A stretch of 64,000 nt of DNA, taken from assembly GCF_900100625.1 (NCBI RefSeq), contig NZ_FMTY01000004.1, positions 62,001 through 126,000 of the forward strand. The letters run 5' to 3'. Position numbers and translations under genes: made by a program. The notes below the pieces were generated by a model. It searched no databases and was not told the DNA's origin. It worked only from the letters and a program-made list of their open reading frames with translations. Origin of the DNA: Flavobacterium saliperosum (GTDB taxonomy: Bacteria > Bacteroidota > Bacteroidia > Flavobacteriales > Flavobacteriaceae). Shown in pieces: positions 54,605 through 63,936 of the stretch; position 1 is the first letter of the stretch, and each line of letters begins with the position of its first letter.

Positions 54605-55921
54605 ATGACGAAAGCGGTAAGCGGATTTTCGAAATTATCGAAAGAAGAAAAAATAAATTGGATTGCAGACACCCACTTTTCCAATCCGGATGAAGCAATA
54701 AAAACCATAAAAAAATACTGGAATTCGGATGCCGAGTTACAAAAACTGCACGATGAATTCATTGAAAACACCATTACCAATTTTTACCTGCCATTGGGTG
54801 TTGCGCCCAATTTTTTAATCAACGGCAAGAATTATACGATTCCCATGGCCATTGAGGAAAGTTCCGTAGTGGCAGCCGCATCCAAAGCAGCCAAGTTCTG
54901 GTCCAATCGGGGCGGATTTAAAGCAACGGTACTCAGTTCCGAAAAAATCGGACAGGTTCATTTTATGTTCAACGGAAAAAAAGAAACCTTAGAACAGTTT
55001 TTTGAAAACGTAAAACCTAAATTTTTCAGTGCTACCCAAAGCATTACCAAGAACATGCAAAAACGTGGTGGCGGCATTTTGGATATCGAACTCCGGGATA
55101 AAACTACGGAACTGGAAAATTACTATCAGCTGCATGCCACATTTGAAACCAAAGACAGCATGGGAGCGAATTTTATTAATTCCTGTCTGGAACAATTCGC
55201 CAAAACATTAAAAGAAGAAGCGTTACAGTTTCAATCCTTTTCCGAGGAAGAAAAAAACATCCAGGTGGTGATGAGCATTTTGTCCAATTATGTGCCCAAT
55301 TGCATCGTTCGCGTGGAAGTATCCTGCCCGATTTCGGATTTAAAGGAAGACAAGCACATTTCACAAGAAGAATTTGCCGAAAAATTCGTTCGTGCGGTAA
55401 AAATTGCCGAAGTAGAGCCTTTCCGTGCAGTTACCCACAACAAAGGCATCATGAATGGCATTGACGCGGTGGTTTTGGCTACTGGGAATGATTTCAGGGC
55501 AGTGGAAGCGGGTGTTCACGCCTATGCAGCAAGAAACGGCAAATATTCCAGCCTTTCCCACGCCACGGCAGAAAACGACATTTTCACTTTTTGGATGGAA
55601 ATCCCATTAGCCTTAGGAACTGTTGGCGGACTTACCAATTTGCATCCACTGGTAAAAATGGCTATGGAAATGTTGGGTAACCCATCGGCACACGAATTAA
55701 TGCAGATTGTAGCGGTGGCCGGATTGGCTCAGAATTTCGCGGCCCTGCGTTCCCTGACCACAACCGGAATTCAACAAGGGCACATGAAAATGCACCTAAT
55801 GAATATCCTGAACCAATTTAATGCAACAGAACAGGAACGCAAGCAAGTAGTAAGCCATTTCGAGAAAAACACGGTTTCGCATTCGGCTGTAGTGGATTAT
55901 CTGGAAGCCTTAAGAAAATAA
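54605..55921 (+). CDS. mvaA: Hydroxymethylglutaryl-CoA reductase, class II
   Basis: This enzyme converts between HMG-CoA and mevalonate. The 438 residues lack a membrane anchor and fit class II (MvaA type). Blocks seen are IPMAIEESSVVAAASKAAKFW with the active Glu, NCIVRVEVSC, FRAVTHNKGIMNGIDAVVLATGNDFRA with the Lys and Asp, and a C-terminal His region. Bacteroidota that make isoprenoids by mevalonate use this gene. The neighbouring GHMP kinase supports a biosynthetic rather than degradative role. It is in the same reading frame as the next gene. Confidence 0.96.
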   Translation: MTKAVSGFSKLSKEEKINWIADTHFSNPDEAIKTIKKYWNSDAELQKLHDEFIENTITNFYLPLGVAPNFLINGKNYTIPMAIEESSVVAAASKAAKFWSNRGGFKATVLSSEKIGQVHFMFNGKKETLEQFFENVKPKFFSATQSITKNMQKRGGGILDIELRDKTTELENYYQLHATFETKDSMGANFINSCLEQFAKTLKEEALQFQSFSEEEKNIQVVMSILSNYVPNCIVRVEVSCPISDLKEDKHISQEEFAEKFVRAVKIAEVEPFRAVTHNKGIMNGIDAVVLATGNDFRAVEAGVHAYAARNGKYSSLSHATAENDIFTFWMEIPLALGTVGGLTNLHPLVKMAMEMLGNPSAHELMQIVAVAGLAQNFAALRSLTTTGIQQGHMKMHLMNILNQFNATEQERKQVVSHFEKNTVSHSAVVDYLEALRK

Positions 55922-55927
55922 AAAGCC

Positions 55928-56842
55928 TTGAAACAAATATTTTACAGTAACGGAAAACTGCTGCTCACAGGGGAATACGTTGTGCTTGATGGCGCAAAAG
56001 CCTTGGCATTACCAACCAAATTCGGACAATCGCTTCAGGCATCATCCGGTGAAAAAAACACGATTTTCTGGAAAAGTCAAGATAGCGACGGATCGGTTTG
56101 GTTTGAGGAAGAAATCCCTTTTGAAGCAATTAAAAACAAAATTCATTCCGATTCTGAGAATGCCGTTAAAAATACGCTGATCGATATTTTGCATCAAGCT
56201 TACAAACAGAACAACCGTTTTTTGGATCATTCTGAAGGATACACTGTGACCACGGTATTGACCTTTCCGCGTTTCTGGGGATTGGGTACTTCGTCAACAC
56301 TAATCAACAACATAGCGCAATGGCTACAAATTGATGCGTTTGAACTTTTGAGAAAAAGTTTTGGCGGCAGCGGATATGATATTGCCTGCGCCCAAAACGA
56401 CACGCCGATTCTTTATCGCTTGGAAAAAGAAGTGCCGCAGATTGAAACGGTCAGTTTCCGTCCGCCTTTCGCTGACCAACTCTATTTTGTGTATTTGAAT
56501 CGGAAACAAAGCAGCAGGGCGGCCATAAACGCCTATTACAACAAACAACAACGCATCGGAAAAATAATCCATGAGATTAACGGAATTACCAACGCACTGC
56601 TAACTGCAGATACTATCAGTCGTTTTTCCGAGTTACTTGAAAACCACGAAATCATAATGAGTAACGTGCTGGAAATGCAAACGGTAAAAGAAGCATTATT
56701 TCCCGATTTTAAAGGCGTGGTAAAAAGTCTTGGCGCCTGGGGAGGTGACTTCGTATTGATTGTTTCAGAAGAAGATCCACAACCGTATTTTCAAGAACGG
56801 GGCTACAACACGATAATTTCTTATCCCGATATGATAAAATAA
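55928..56842 (+). CDS. GHMP kinase of the GYDIA family (mevalonate pathway)
   Basis: This 304-residue ATP-dependent small-molecule kinase is probably a mevalonate or phosphomevalonate kinase. The start is a TTG at 55928 (MKQIFYSNGKLLLTGEYVVL); no ATG is close and the next residues are the conserved beginning. The ATP loop is FWGLGTSSTLINNIA, and the family hallmark is GGSGYDIACA. Only 6 bp separate it from the mvaA stop, and both genes share the frame. The exact substrate cannot be read from sequence. Confidence 0.88.
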   Translation: MKQIFYSNGKLLLTGEYVVLDGAKALALPTKFGQSLQASSGEKNTIFWKSQDSDGSVWFEEEIPFEAIKNKIHSDSENAVKNTLIDILHQAYKQNNRFLDHSEGYTVTTVLTFPRFWGLGTSSTLINNIAQWLQIDAFELLRKSFGGSGYDIACAQNDTPILYRLEKEVPQIETVSFRPPFADQLYFVYLNRKQSSRAAINAYYNKQQRIGKIIHEINGITNALLTADTISRFSELLENHEIIMSNVLEMQTVKEALFPDFKGVVKSLGAWGGDFVLIVSEEDPQPYFQERGYNTIISYPDMIK

Positions 56843-56870
56843 AAAACGCTCCGAAATCGGAGCGTTTTTT
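56841..56870. terminator. Bidirectional terminator between the GHMP kinase and ppiD-like genes
   Basis: ACGCTCCGA and TCGGAGCGT pair around a 2-nt loop, with six A on one side and T-runs on the other. It is shared by two convergent genes. Confidence 0.92.
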
Positions 56871-56889
56871 TATTATTTATAATAGCTTC

Positions 56890-58992
56890 TTATTGAAATT
56901 CAACGCGGTTGTCTTCAATCTCAGCAGCACTCTTAAGCGCTCCGATTACTCTACCTGAAGCAGATCCTTGATTTTGAGATTTCAGTGTTGTTACATAAGA
57001 GGAATAGTTCGGTAATGCCGGTGCTTTAACCACTGCTTTCGTTCTGATCATGTAAACACCCATTTCTCCTTCTATCAATTTTGATGTCTTACCTGCTCCC
57101 AAACCAAAGGCTTTACCCGCAACTTTAGGCTCAGAACCTACGTTTGGAATAACCGCATTCTGAAGAGAAACACCTGATGCCGTAAGAATACTTGCGCCCG
57201 ATTTTTGCGCAACAGCCTCTAAAGTAGCGCCAGTCATTTTAGCTTTGATTAATTCGGCTTTTTTCTTGTTCTTCAAAATTGGCTCCACAGAAGCTTTCGC
57301 CTGCTCTAATGACATTAAGCCAGACTCATTTTTCGCTTTAACTCTTGCGATGATATGTCCTTGAAGGTTATCAAATTTCTTAACATCTCCTTCTTTGGTA
57401 TCTCTGCCAAAGGCCCATGTTACAACACCTCTTTGACTTCCTACCGCTGGAAGATACTCATCAGTTCCTTTAACCGTAGCAGGATTTACAGTCAAGCCCG
57501 CTTCTTTAGCCACCGTCGCGAAATCCTTGTCGTTAGCATCCGCTTCAAACTTAGTCGCTTTCGTATAGATTTGATCTGCAGTTGCTTCAGAAGGCTCAAT
57601 TTTTCTGGCCACCGTAGCCAAACGAACTGCGTCGTATTTAGCATCTACCTTGATAACGTGGTATCCGAATTCCGTTTCAACAACACCCATAGCTCCAACA
57701 GGATTGTTGAATAAGAAATCGTTGAATGGTTTTACCATTTGTCCTTTGGTTACATTATCGTAAGACCCACCGTTTTGTTTAGAACCGGTATCATCCGTAT
57801 TCATCATGGCCAACATTGGGAAACTTCCCGGATTAGCTTTAACCTGCGCTAACAATTCATCCGCTTTCGCTTTTGCTTCTTCTTTTGTTCTTTTAGTTGC
57901 AGCTGGTGCTTTACTTCCTTCATACGAAAGTAATATGTGACTTACTTTAGCCGATGAACCCGCTTGTCTGCCTAACATTTTAGACAAACAGTAGTATCCG
58001 TTGTAAATGTAAGGTCCGAAAACTTCCCCTTGAGGCAAATTGAATAACTGCTCTTGGTTCTCTAACGGCAAATCTTTCTTAGCCACATACGTTGAATCAA
58101 ATTTGATATCCGAATTGGCATTTACAAATTCCTCCACATTAACAGCCGCTTTAAACCCTGGCAATGTATCGTTTTTACCCGTTTTTTCATTATAAACCAC
58201 TCTTCCGGACAATAATCCGTTGATGGTTGTTTTCATTTCCGCTTCGTCTTCAACAGAAGGTTTGTTTTCAATAAATACAAACTCAATGTCTCTTGAATTT
58301 TCAGATTTGTATTTTTTCTCATTCTTTTTCATGTAATCCATGATTTCAGAATCCGAAACTTTAACCTGATCGTCCTTAATTGTGGAATAAGCCACCGTTA
58401 CATAGTCAAAATCCGCTTTGTCATTTTCTTTAGCGTAAGCCGCTTTTGCTTCAACTTTAGTGGTAACCAAACCAGACTTGATCATGGTGTAGTACATTTG
58501 TTCCAAAGCGAAATCCTGAATGTTTTGTTCGTCTTTCAACCAGGCATTCCATCGTTCCGGATCGGAATTTTTTAATGTCGCTAAGAATTCGTTGAATTTG
58601 TTTACATCAAAAATACCGGCAGCGTTTAAAAACTGAGGATTTTGTGCAATATTAGGATTTTGCTTGATTACGTTAATCAATTGGTCTTTACCAATTTTCA
58701 AACCTAATTTTTCAAACTCTCCATCCAAAAGGATTTTTTTAACTTCCTGTTCCCAAACTCCGTTTGCAGCCTGAGTACCACTCACGCCCTGACCGTTTTT
58801 CTCCGCCATGGAAACTTTCTGTAAAAATTCCTGTGCCGAAATGTCCTCACCGTTAACGCTTCCTACATTTCTTGAAGTTTGACTGAAACCTCCGTTTTGG
58901 ATTACATCACCCACAACGAATGCCAATAAACAAAACCCAATTACTGCGATAAGTAATATTGAACGTTGTCTAATTTTTGATAAAACTGCCAT
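56890..58992 (-). CDS. ppiD: PpiD/SurA-like periplasmic peptidyl-prolyl isomerase
   Basis: This 700-residue chaperone is anchored by one N-terminal helix (residues 10-31, ILLIAVIGFCLLAFVVGDVI), like PpiD. The SurA-N-type chaperone domain (about 40-200) has GSVNGEDISAQEFLQKV. A parvulin domain (about 345-455) shows KVSHILLSY, then FPMLAMMNTDDTGSKQNGGS and GVVETEFGYHVIKVD. A second, weaker parvulin-like region may follow. It helps fold outer-membrane proteins. The name ppiD is by architecture; SurA-like is an equally fair description. A TATTTTCG box lies 31 bp upstream. Confidence 0.9.
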   Translation of the reverse strand: MAVLSKIRQRSILLIAVIGFCLLAFVVGDVIQNGGFSQTSRNVGSVNGEDISAQEFLQKVSMAEKNGQGVSGTQAANGVWEQEVKKILLDGEFEKLGLKIGKDQLINVIKQNPNIAQNPQFLNAAGIFDVNKFNEFLATLKNSDPERWNAWLKDEQNIQDFALEQMYYTMIKSGLVTTKVEAKAAYAKENDKADFDYVTVAYSTIKDDQVKVSDSEIMDYMKKNEKKYKSENSRDIEFVFIENKPSVEDEAEMKTTINGLLSGRVVYNEKTGKNDTLPGFKAAVNVEEFVNANSDIKFDSTYVAKKDLPLENQEQLFNLPQGEVFGPYIYNGYYCLSKMLGRQAGSSAKVSHILLSYEGSKAPAATKRTKEEAKAKADELLAQVKANPGSFPMLAMMNTDDTGSKQNGGSYDNVTKGQMVKPFNDFLFNNPVGAMGVVETEFGYHVIKVDAKYDAVRLATVARKIEPSEATADQIYTKATKFEADANDKDFATVAKEAGLTVNPATVKGTDEYLPAVGSQRGVVTWAFGRDTKEGDVKKFDNLQGHIIARVKAKNESGLMSLEQAKASVEPILKNKKKAELIKAKMTGATLEAVAQKSGASILTASGVSLQNAVIPNVGSEPKVAGKAFGLGAGKTSKLIEGEMGVYMIRTKAVVKAPALPNYSSYVTTLKSQNQGSASGRVIGALKSAAEIEDNRVEFQ

Positions 58993-59023
58993 TTCTTATT
59001 TAGTTAAATTTTTATTCAGTGGG

Positions 59024-59031
59024 CGAAAATA
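59024..59031 (-). promoter_or_regulatory. Possible minus-7 element of ppiD
   Basis: TATTTTCG on the minus strand is one base off TAnnTTTG and 31 bp before the ATG at 58992. The upstream TTG box is unclear. Confidence 0.4.
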
Positions 59032-59087
59032 CAATTATCTATTTAATAATAAAATAGTATTCTGAGTTTTTTACCCCCTATTTTAAA

Positions 59088-59273
59088 TTATTTGCTGTTA
59101 TTTTTGAATTTATTGGAAAAATGTCTACGAAAGAAAAACATAAAAATCGCTACTGCCGCAAAAAGAAAAACAACCACCGGACTTTCATGGTGTTGTATTT
59201 TAACGATTCCTTCATAAAGGAATAGTATTGCCATCACCAAATAGAGGTAATGTATGTATCTCAATATTTTCAT
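59088..59273 (-). CDS. Small two-helix membrane protein
   Basis: This 61-residue protein has two hydrophobic helices at about residues 6-23 and 31-48, and a basic tail (FRRHFSNKFKNNSK). It starts 2 bp after the lptC stop, so it is cotranslated with lptC. No family was recognised. Its position suggests an envelope role, but that is only by association. Confidence 0.7.
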   Translation of the reverse strand: MKILRYIHYLYLVMAILFLYEGIVKIQHHESPVVVFLFAAVAIFMFFFRRHFSNKFKNNSK

Positions 59274-59275
59274 TT

Positions 59276-59839
59276 TTATTCTAATTTGGTTACTTCTCCC
59301 CTGCTGTTTTGCATATTAAAGACCTTAAAATCTTTGCTGAAATCGACACCGGGTCCTTCAAGATATCCGCCGGCTTCATCAGTATATTTAAACTGTTTCT
59401 CCGTAAAAAACCATTCGTTTTTCTGATCGTAATACAACTGCTCCGTTTGCAGCAATTTACCATCACTGGAAGTGATTTTTACATTACCCTGTAAATCAAT
59501 GATATCCGTCTTTGCATAGGTAATCGCATAATCGGCATCCACATAACTTTTCTTCTGGTCATCATCAAAAAGCGTCACATGGATTCCTTTCGGAAATTCG
59601 GTAAACGGATATTTCGCATTGGAATAATCCAGCATTTTCGGACTTACCAGAATGGCTTTGACTTTCCCGGAATCGGTATATTTCAAATCAACCGTATCTG
59701 CTTCTCCCGATGGGGCAAACGCAACCGAATTGATTCGCTGCACTTCCTTAAAATTACTCTCGCATGAAAAAAACACAGTCACGGCAAAAACCATGACTAT
59801 AATCCCCAAACCGTTTTTAAGAAGTGTTTTCATAACCAT
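59276..59839 (-). CDS. lptC: LptC, LPS export periplasmic component (lipoprotein form)
   Basis: LptC passes LPS from the inner-membrane LptBFG complex to LptA. The protein has 187 residues (ATG at 59839, or 59833 for MKTLLKNG). It has a lipobox TVFFSCES and the beta-jellyroll pattern of LptC/OstA (DTVDLKYTDSGKVKAILVSP, then TDIIDLQGNVKITSSDG and EQLYYDQKNEWFFTEKQFK). Classical E. coli LptC has a membrane helix instead of a lipid anchor. The upstream stop of the barrel gene is 9 bp away. Confidence 0.9.
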   Translation of the reverse strand: MVMKTLLKNGLGIIVMVFAVTVFFSCESNFKEVQRINSVAFAPSGEADTVDLKYTDSGKVKAILVSPKMLDYSNAKYPFTEFPKGIHVTLFDDDQKKSYVDADYAITYAKTDIIDLQGNVKITSSDGKLLQTEQLYYDQKNEWFFTEKQFKYTDEAGGYLEGPGVDFSKDFKVFNMQNSRGEVTKLE

Positions 59840-59848
59840 CAGAATGGA

Positions 59849-61111
59849 TTAGTCGTATTTTGGCTTCACGAACCAACGATCACTGAAAGACAAGCCGATA
59901 TTGATGTTGAAGTAATTTTCCTGAATCAGGTTGTTACTTGTAGTTCCTTTTTTTCCGTATTCAAAACCAAGGTTGATATTTGAAATACTCGTTCCTACCG
60001 GAAAACCGAATCCAAAACTCACTCCGGTATCTCTAATCGATTGATTGTTCACTATCAGGCCTGTATTTTCATGACGAAAACCGGCGCGGTACACAATTCT
60101 TTCAAAATAGTTCCTAAAAGAATTGTACTTGGGAATATAAAAACCTCCAACGGCAAAACGGGAAGCACTTTCAAACCCTACATTCTCTTGACTTGCGCCA
60201 TCATTCTTACCCTGCAAAGTCACTTCCGTACCTACAAACCATTTTTTGCTTTTTCCAAATGCTGTTCCAAAAGACACTTTTGAAGGAATCTTGAATTTCG
60301 AATCGGCTACCTCAACATCACTGTTGTCCCCTATAAATTCAGCACCCGTTATTCCATAGGTTACCAGAGCCACATTTCTGGAATTATTGGAATTCAAATT
60401 GCTTTCCGGCGTAAAAGTGAAACTGTTCGACCACTCTAAATTGTTTTTTAGCTTGGTATGATAAAACAATCCTGTCGTAACCGAAAAACCGCTGTATGTC
60501 GATTCGTTTTTGGTTCTTGAACCTACGGCAATGGCGGGATCCGTAACAAAAACAATGGATTTGGTTTCGATTCCTCCGAAACTGTATTGCAAATCCATCC
60601 CAAAACTTAATTTTGGTGTAATCTTATAAGCTCCGCCCAGAAAAACCTTATTAAGTCCGCCTTCTCCTTGAAAGGTTTCCGTTCTTGTTTCACTTTCTCC
60701 GAAAATATTATCAGTCGTCCTTACTCTTTGAACCTTATATCCCACGGCAGAATAAGGAATTATCCCGAAACTGACCCCGGCTTTACCCAAAGGCAACCCA
60801 ACCGCAAGGTAATCCAAGGTGGTTCGCTGCGCTTTTTCTTCCTGGGAGTTGGTTTTGAAAGTGGTTCTCGTATTGGCCCCACCAACGGTCAATGAAGTAT
60901 ATTTTAAAAAGGAATAAGAGGCCGGATTTTGTAAATTAACATGAATACTGTCTACAAACACACCAACCGTTCCCATGGCTCTGTTTTCATTCGTTCCTTT
61001 GAACTTAACATCTCCGATTCCGTAAAATGAATAAGGTGAAGCGGTTCCTTCCTGCGCTAATATTACAGTTGAAAATAGCAAACTAATGCCTAAGATTATC
61101 TTTTTAATCAT
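59849..61111 (-). CDS. Outer-membrane beta-barrel protein, FadL/PorV-like in outline
   Basis: This 420-residue protein has a signal peptide (ending ILAQ). SPYSFYGIGDVKF and RAMGTVGVFVDSIHVNLQNPASYSFL near the start are typical of Bacteroidota barrel proteins, followed by alternating strands up to an aromatic end region (YFNINIGLSFSDRWF). I could not name the family more closely. It overlaps coaX by 8 bp and is followed at once by lptC. In the operon its companions suggest envelope biogenesis. Confidence 0.85.
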   Translation of the reverse strand: MIKKIILGISLLFSTVILAQEGTASPYSFYGIGDVKFKGTNENRAMGTVGVFVDSIHVNLQNPASYSFLKYTSLTVGGANTRTTFKTNSQEEKAQRTTLDYLAVGLPLGKAGVSFGIIPYSAVGYKVQRVRTTDNIFGESETRTETFQGEGGLNKVFLGGAYKITPKLSFGMDLQYSFGGIETKSIVFVTDPAIAVGSRTKNESTYSGFSVTTGLFYHTKLKNNLEWSNSFTFTPESNLNSNNSRNVALVTYGITGAEFIGDNSDVEVADSKFKIPSKVSFGTAFGKSKKWFVGTEVTLQGKNDGASQENVGFESASRFAVGGFYIPKYNSFRNYFERIVYRAGFRHENTGLIVNNQSIRDTGVSFGFGFPVGTSISNINLGFEYGKKGTTSNNLIQENYFNINIGLSFSDRWFVKPKYD

Positions 61112-61838
61112 TGTTGATTGTATAATGGTGTATATGATTCAAGCTTTCCAGAAGAAAATTTGAATTGGCAAATATGGTGTTTTTTATGTTTTTAGCCAAA
61201 AATTCCGCATCGCCTCCTGTTAAAATTACTGTTAAATCTTGATATTGTTGACGATACTGATTTATAAAACCGTCGATTTCATTCACAATTCCATTAACAA
61301 CACCCGAATGAATGGATTCCCTAGTTGAATTCCCTATGAAATTTTGCGGTTGTTCCAAGGTGAGTAACGGTAATTTTGCGGTATAATTGTGAAGCGCTTC
61401 ATAGCGCAGTCGTAATCCGGGTGAAATTGCGCCGCCAAGATACGTATCCTTTTCATCCACAAAATCATAGGTGATACAGGTTCCGGCATCTATAATAAGT
61501 CGGTTTTGCTTTGGATACACTAACGTCGCTCCCGAAGCCAGAACCATGCGATCCACCCCCAGCGTTTTTGGAGTGGCATACTTATTTTTGAACGGAAATA
61601 CGGATTCAGAAGAAATAATGTTCAATTTAGAGGTTTTCTGAAGCAACGCAAGTAGCTCCTCATCCAATTTTCCCACCGATGAAAACACCGATTCGGTTAT
61701 CTGCGGAAAGTTTTTAAAAATATTTCCGGTTTTTTTTACCGCTTCTTCTTTTAGAAAAACATCCTGAAACAAAAAGGTATGTTTCTCAAAAACAGCAACT
61801 TTAATTCGGGTGTTCCCTACATCGATGGCTAAAAGCAT
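61104..61838 (-). CDS. coaX: Type III pantothenate kinase
   Basis: This is the first enzyme of coenzyme A synthesis. I chose the ATG at 61838 (MLLAIDVGNTRIKVAVFE), giving 244 residues; the open frame further upstream runs towards the tRNA promoter and is not coding. The ATP site is DVGNTRIK, with substrate motifs LGVDRMVLASGA and IIDAGTCITYDFVD, then GGAISPGLRLRYEALH. It heads a minus-strand operon with the barrel protein and lptC. Confidence 0.96.
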   Translation of the reverse strand: MLLAIDVGNTRIKVAVFEKHTFLFQDVFLKEEAVKKTGNIFKNFPQITESVFSSVGKLDEELLALLQKTSKLNIISSESVFPFKNKYATPKTLGVDRMVLASGATLVYPKQNRLIIDAGTCITYDFVDEKDTYLGGAISPGLRLRYEALHNYTAKLPLLTLEQPQNFIGNSTRESIHSGVVNGIVNEIDGFINQYRQQYQDLTVILTGGDAEFLAKNIKNTIFANSNFLLESLNHIHHYTINND

Positions 61839-61890
61839 ATTTTCTTCATTGTGGAAACAAAGATACAAATTGATTTTTTTAAAAATTTGT

Positions 61891-61921
61891 TTTGGATAAA
61901 TGAAAAATGGTTCTATATTTG
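61891..61921 (+). promoter_or_regulatory. Bacteroidota-type promoter of the tRNA-Phe gene
   Basis: TTTG (61891-61894), a 19-bp spacer and TATATTTG (61914-61921) match TTG-N17-23-TAnnTTTG exactly. It lies 47 bp before the mature tRNA 5' end. Confidence 0.88.
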
Positions 61922-61968
61922 CACCCGCAATCAACAAGCAATACACGCTTAATGAAAGCAGACATTAT

Positions 61969-62041
61969 GGTGCCTTAGCTCAGTTGGTAGAGCAATGGAC
62001 TGAAAATCCATGTGTCCCTGGTTCGATTCCTGGAGGCACCA
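61969..62041 (+). tRNA. tRNA-Phe (anticodon GAA)
   Basis: The acceptor arms GGTGCCT and AGGCACC pair completely, with discriminator A at 62041. The D arm has GCTCAGTTGGTAGAGC. The anticodon stem ATGGA/TCCAT holds the loop CTGAAAA with anticodon GAA. The T arm is CCTGGTTCGATTCCTGG. No CCA is encoded, so it is added after transcription. It is a single-gene unit with its own promoter and terminator. Confidence 0.98.
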
Positions 62042-62046
62042 CTTAC

Positions 62047-62076
62047 AAACCCGAATAGTACTATTCGGGTTTTTTG
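62047..62076 (+). terminator. Terminator after tRNA-Phe
   Basis: A perfect 26-bp palindrome (arms ACCCGAATAG and CTATTCGGGT) ends in a T-run and starts 6 bp after the tRNA. It also faces the convergent DUF885 gene. Confidence 0.93.
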
Positions 62077-62130
62077 TTTTCCAAACATTCACAAAAACAA
62101 AAAGCCACCTCAACGAGATGGCTTTTATCC

Positions 62131-63897
62131 TTATTTACCCGACAGAATCCAGTCGTTTATTTTCTTTTCAAGCAACGCCAACGGCATTACACCCGACTCC
62201 AACACTTTCTGATGAAACACTTTGATGTCAAATTTGTCTTTCATCTGAGTTTCGGCCTTTTTGCGCAACTCGATGATTTTCAATTGTCCGATTTTATATG
62301 ATAACGCCTGACCCGAATAGGCCATATAACGTTCAATTTCAGAGATGATACTGGCTTCGCTCTCCGCTTCGTTTTCCAACGAATATTTAATCGCCTGTTC
62401 CCGCGTCCATCCTTTGGAATGCAAACCGGTATCGACCACCAAACGAATCGCGCGATGCATTTCATTCCCCAACATCCCGAAATACTGATAGGGATCCGTA
62501 TACAAACCCAATTCCTTACCCAAACTTTCGGTATAAAGCGCCCAACCTTCGCCATACGCACCAAACCAGTTGAACTTTCTGAAATCCGGCAATTCCTTAT
62601 TTTCCTGTTGCAGCGACACCTGAAAATGATGCCCCGGAATAGCTTCATGCAAGAACAAATCCTCATCACCATAATAGTTGTAATTACTCACATCCGGAAT
62701 CGGCACGTAAAAAATCCCTGGTCTTGTTCCGTCCGCTGTCCCCTGGATATATTCGGCACTGGCTGTTTTTTCACGAAAGGCTTCGGTTCTTCTGATTTCG
62801 AAAGGCGTTTTAGGCTGCAAGGAAAACAACTTATCAACATTGGGCTTTATCCTTTTGTGAATCGCTTCAAAATTCGCTATCACCTCTTCGGGTTTTTCAA
62901 ACGGCTTTAATTCCGGATTGTTTCGTACATGATTGAAAAATTCCACAATTGTTCCTTTAAAACCCACCTGTTCTTTTACCTTCTCCATTTCCGCTTTCAG
63001 ACGCGCCACCTCTTTCAACCCCAATTCATGAATTTCATCCGGATTCATGTCTGTGGTAGTCCACTGCTTCACGTAAACTGCATACAAATCCTTTCCTCCC
63101 GGCAAACTTCCGATACCGCTGGATGCTCTGGAAGCGGGTAAATATTTATCTTTTAAGAACCGAGTCATTTTTTGGTATTGCGGCACCAACTTCCCAGTGA
63201 TCACTTTCGCATACTCCTCTTTTAAAGCCGTTTTAACCTCCTCCGAAAAGGATGCCGGCATGGTTTTAATGGTCGAATAAAACAGATTGTCTTCCACATT
63301 ATTGGTAACCTGTTCTTCAAATTGCGGAATCATTTTTTCCGTCAGCACTTTTGGAAGCACAACTCTTTTCTGAATTCCTTTTTCCATATATATCATCGCC
63401 GAATCGATCCAAACCGAATACAATTCCATTCGTTTCAGAAAATTGCGGTAATCTTTTTCTGTTCGAAACGGTTGTGCCGATGTTCCGCTGGCAAATTGCA
63501 TGATTTTCAGATGCGTACTTTCAAACTGATTGATTGGCATTAGATTCGCTTCCTGTTTCAGCAATTCTTTTCCTACGGAAGTTTCCCATTTAATAATGTG
63601 ATAGCTGATTTTTTCTTCTGCTGATAAATTAATCGTATCCACACCAGACAACGCTTTCTCGTATTTATCGAAGAACTTGCCTTGTTTTTTACGATACGCA
63701 TCGGTCATTTCAAACACGAATTGATCGTTGTATTCATTCTGCCCGTTTAAAGTAGCATCCAACGGATTCAATTCGTTTTTTTCTTTGAAATAATCATCGG
63801 TGACCGATTTAAAATCCACCATTTTTTCTTCTTTTTTACAATTCACAAAAAACAATGAAAATAGCATTGCCGAGAAAAGAATACGTGTTTTGTTCAT
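62131..63897 (-). CDS. DUF885 family lipoprotein, probable metallopeptidase
   Basis: This 588-residue protein has a lipobox (FFVNCKK, Cys20). The DUF885 domain fills most of it. The zinc motif is HEAIPGHH at about residues 415-422, an HExxxGHH variant of HExxH, followed downstream by GAYGEGWALYTESLG with the third ligand Glu. Members are thought to be peptidases, but few have been tested. The lipid anchor places it in the periplasm or outer membrane. A plain role in peptide degradation would fit the peptide genes at 40-48 kb, but that is only suggestive. Confidence 0.9.
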   Translation of the reverse strand: MNKTRILFSAMLFSLFFVNCKKEEKMVDFKSVTDDYFKEKNELNPLDATLNGQNEYNDQFVFEMTDAYRKKQGKFFDKYEKALSGVDTINLSAEEKISYHIIKWETSVGKELLKQEANLMPINQFESTHLKIMQFASGTSAQPFRTEKDYRNFLKRMELYSVWIDSAMIYMEKGIQKRVVLPKVLTEKMIPQFEEQVTNNVEDNLFYSTIKTMPASFSEEVKTALKEEYAKVITGKLVPQYQKMTRFLKDKYLPASRASSGIGSLPGGKDLYAVYVKQWTTTDMNPDEIHELGLKEVARLKAEMEKVKEQVGFKGTIVEFFNHVRNNPELKPFEKPEEVIANFEAIHKRIKPNVDKLFSLQPKTPFEIRRTEAFREKTASAEYIQGTADGTRPGIFYVPIPDVSNYNYYGDEDLFLHEAIPGHHFQVSLQQENKELPDFRKFNWFGAYGEGWALYTESLGKELGLYTDPYQYFGMLGNEMHRAIRLVVDTGLHSKGWTREQAIKYSLENEAESEASIISEIERYMAYSGQALSYKIGQLKIIELRKKAETQMKDKFDIKVFHQKVLESGVMPLALLEKKINDWILSGK

Positions 63898-63936
63898 ATT
63901 TCCTGATTTGAAGATTGACTAGTAAAGCTACTAAAT

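Noticed and set aside
61839..61946. N-terminal extension of CoaX
   Set aside because: The sequence before MLLAIDVGNT is not family-like and overlaps the tRNA promoter on the other strand.
62419..62910. Plus-strand 163-codon frame inside the DUF885 gene
   Set aside because: It lies opposite the conserved zinc-motif region. His/Ile/Gln-rich composition is typical of antisense reading.
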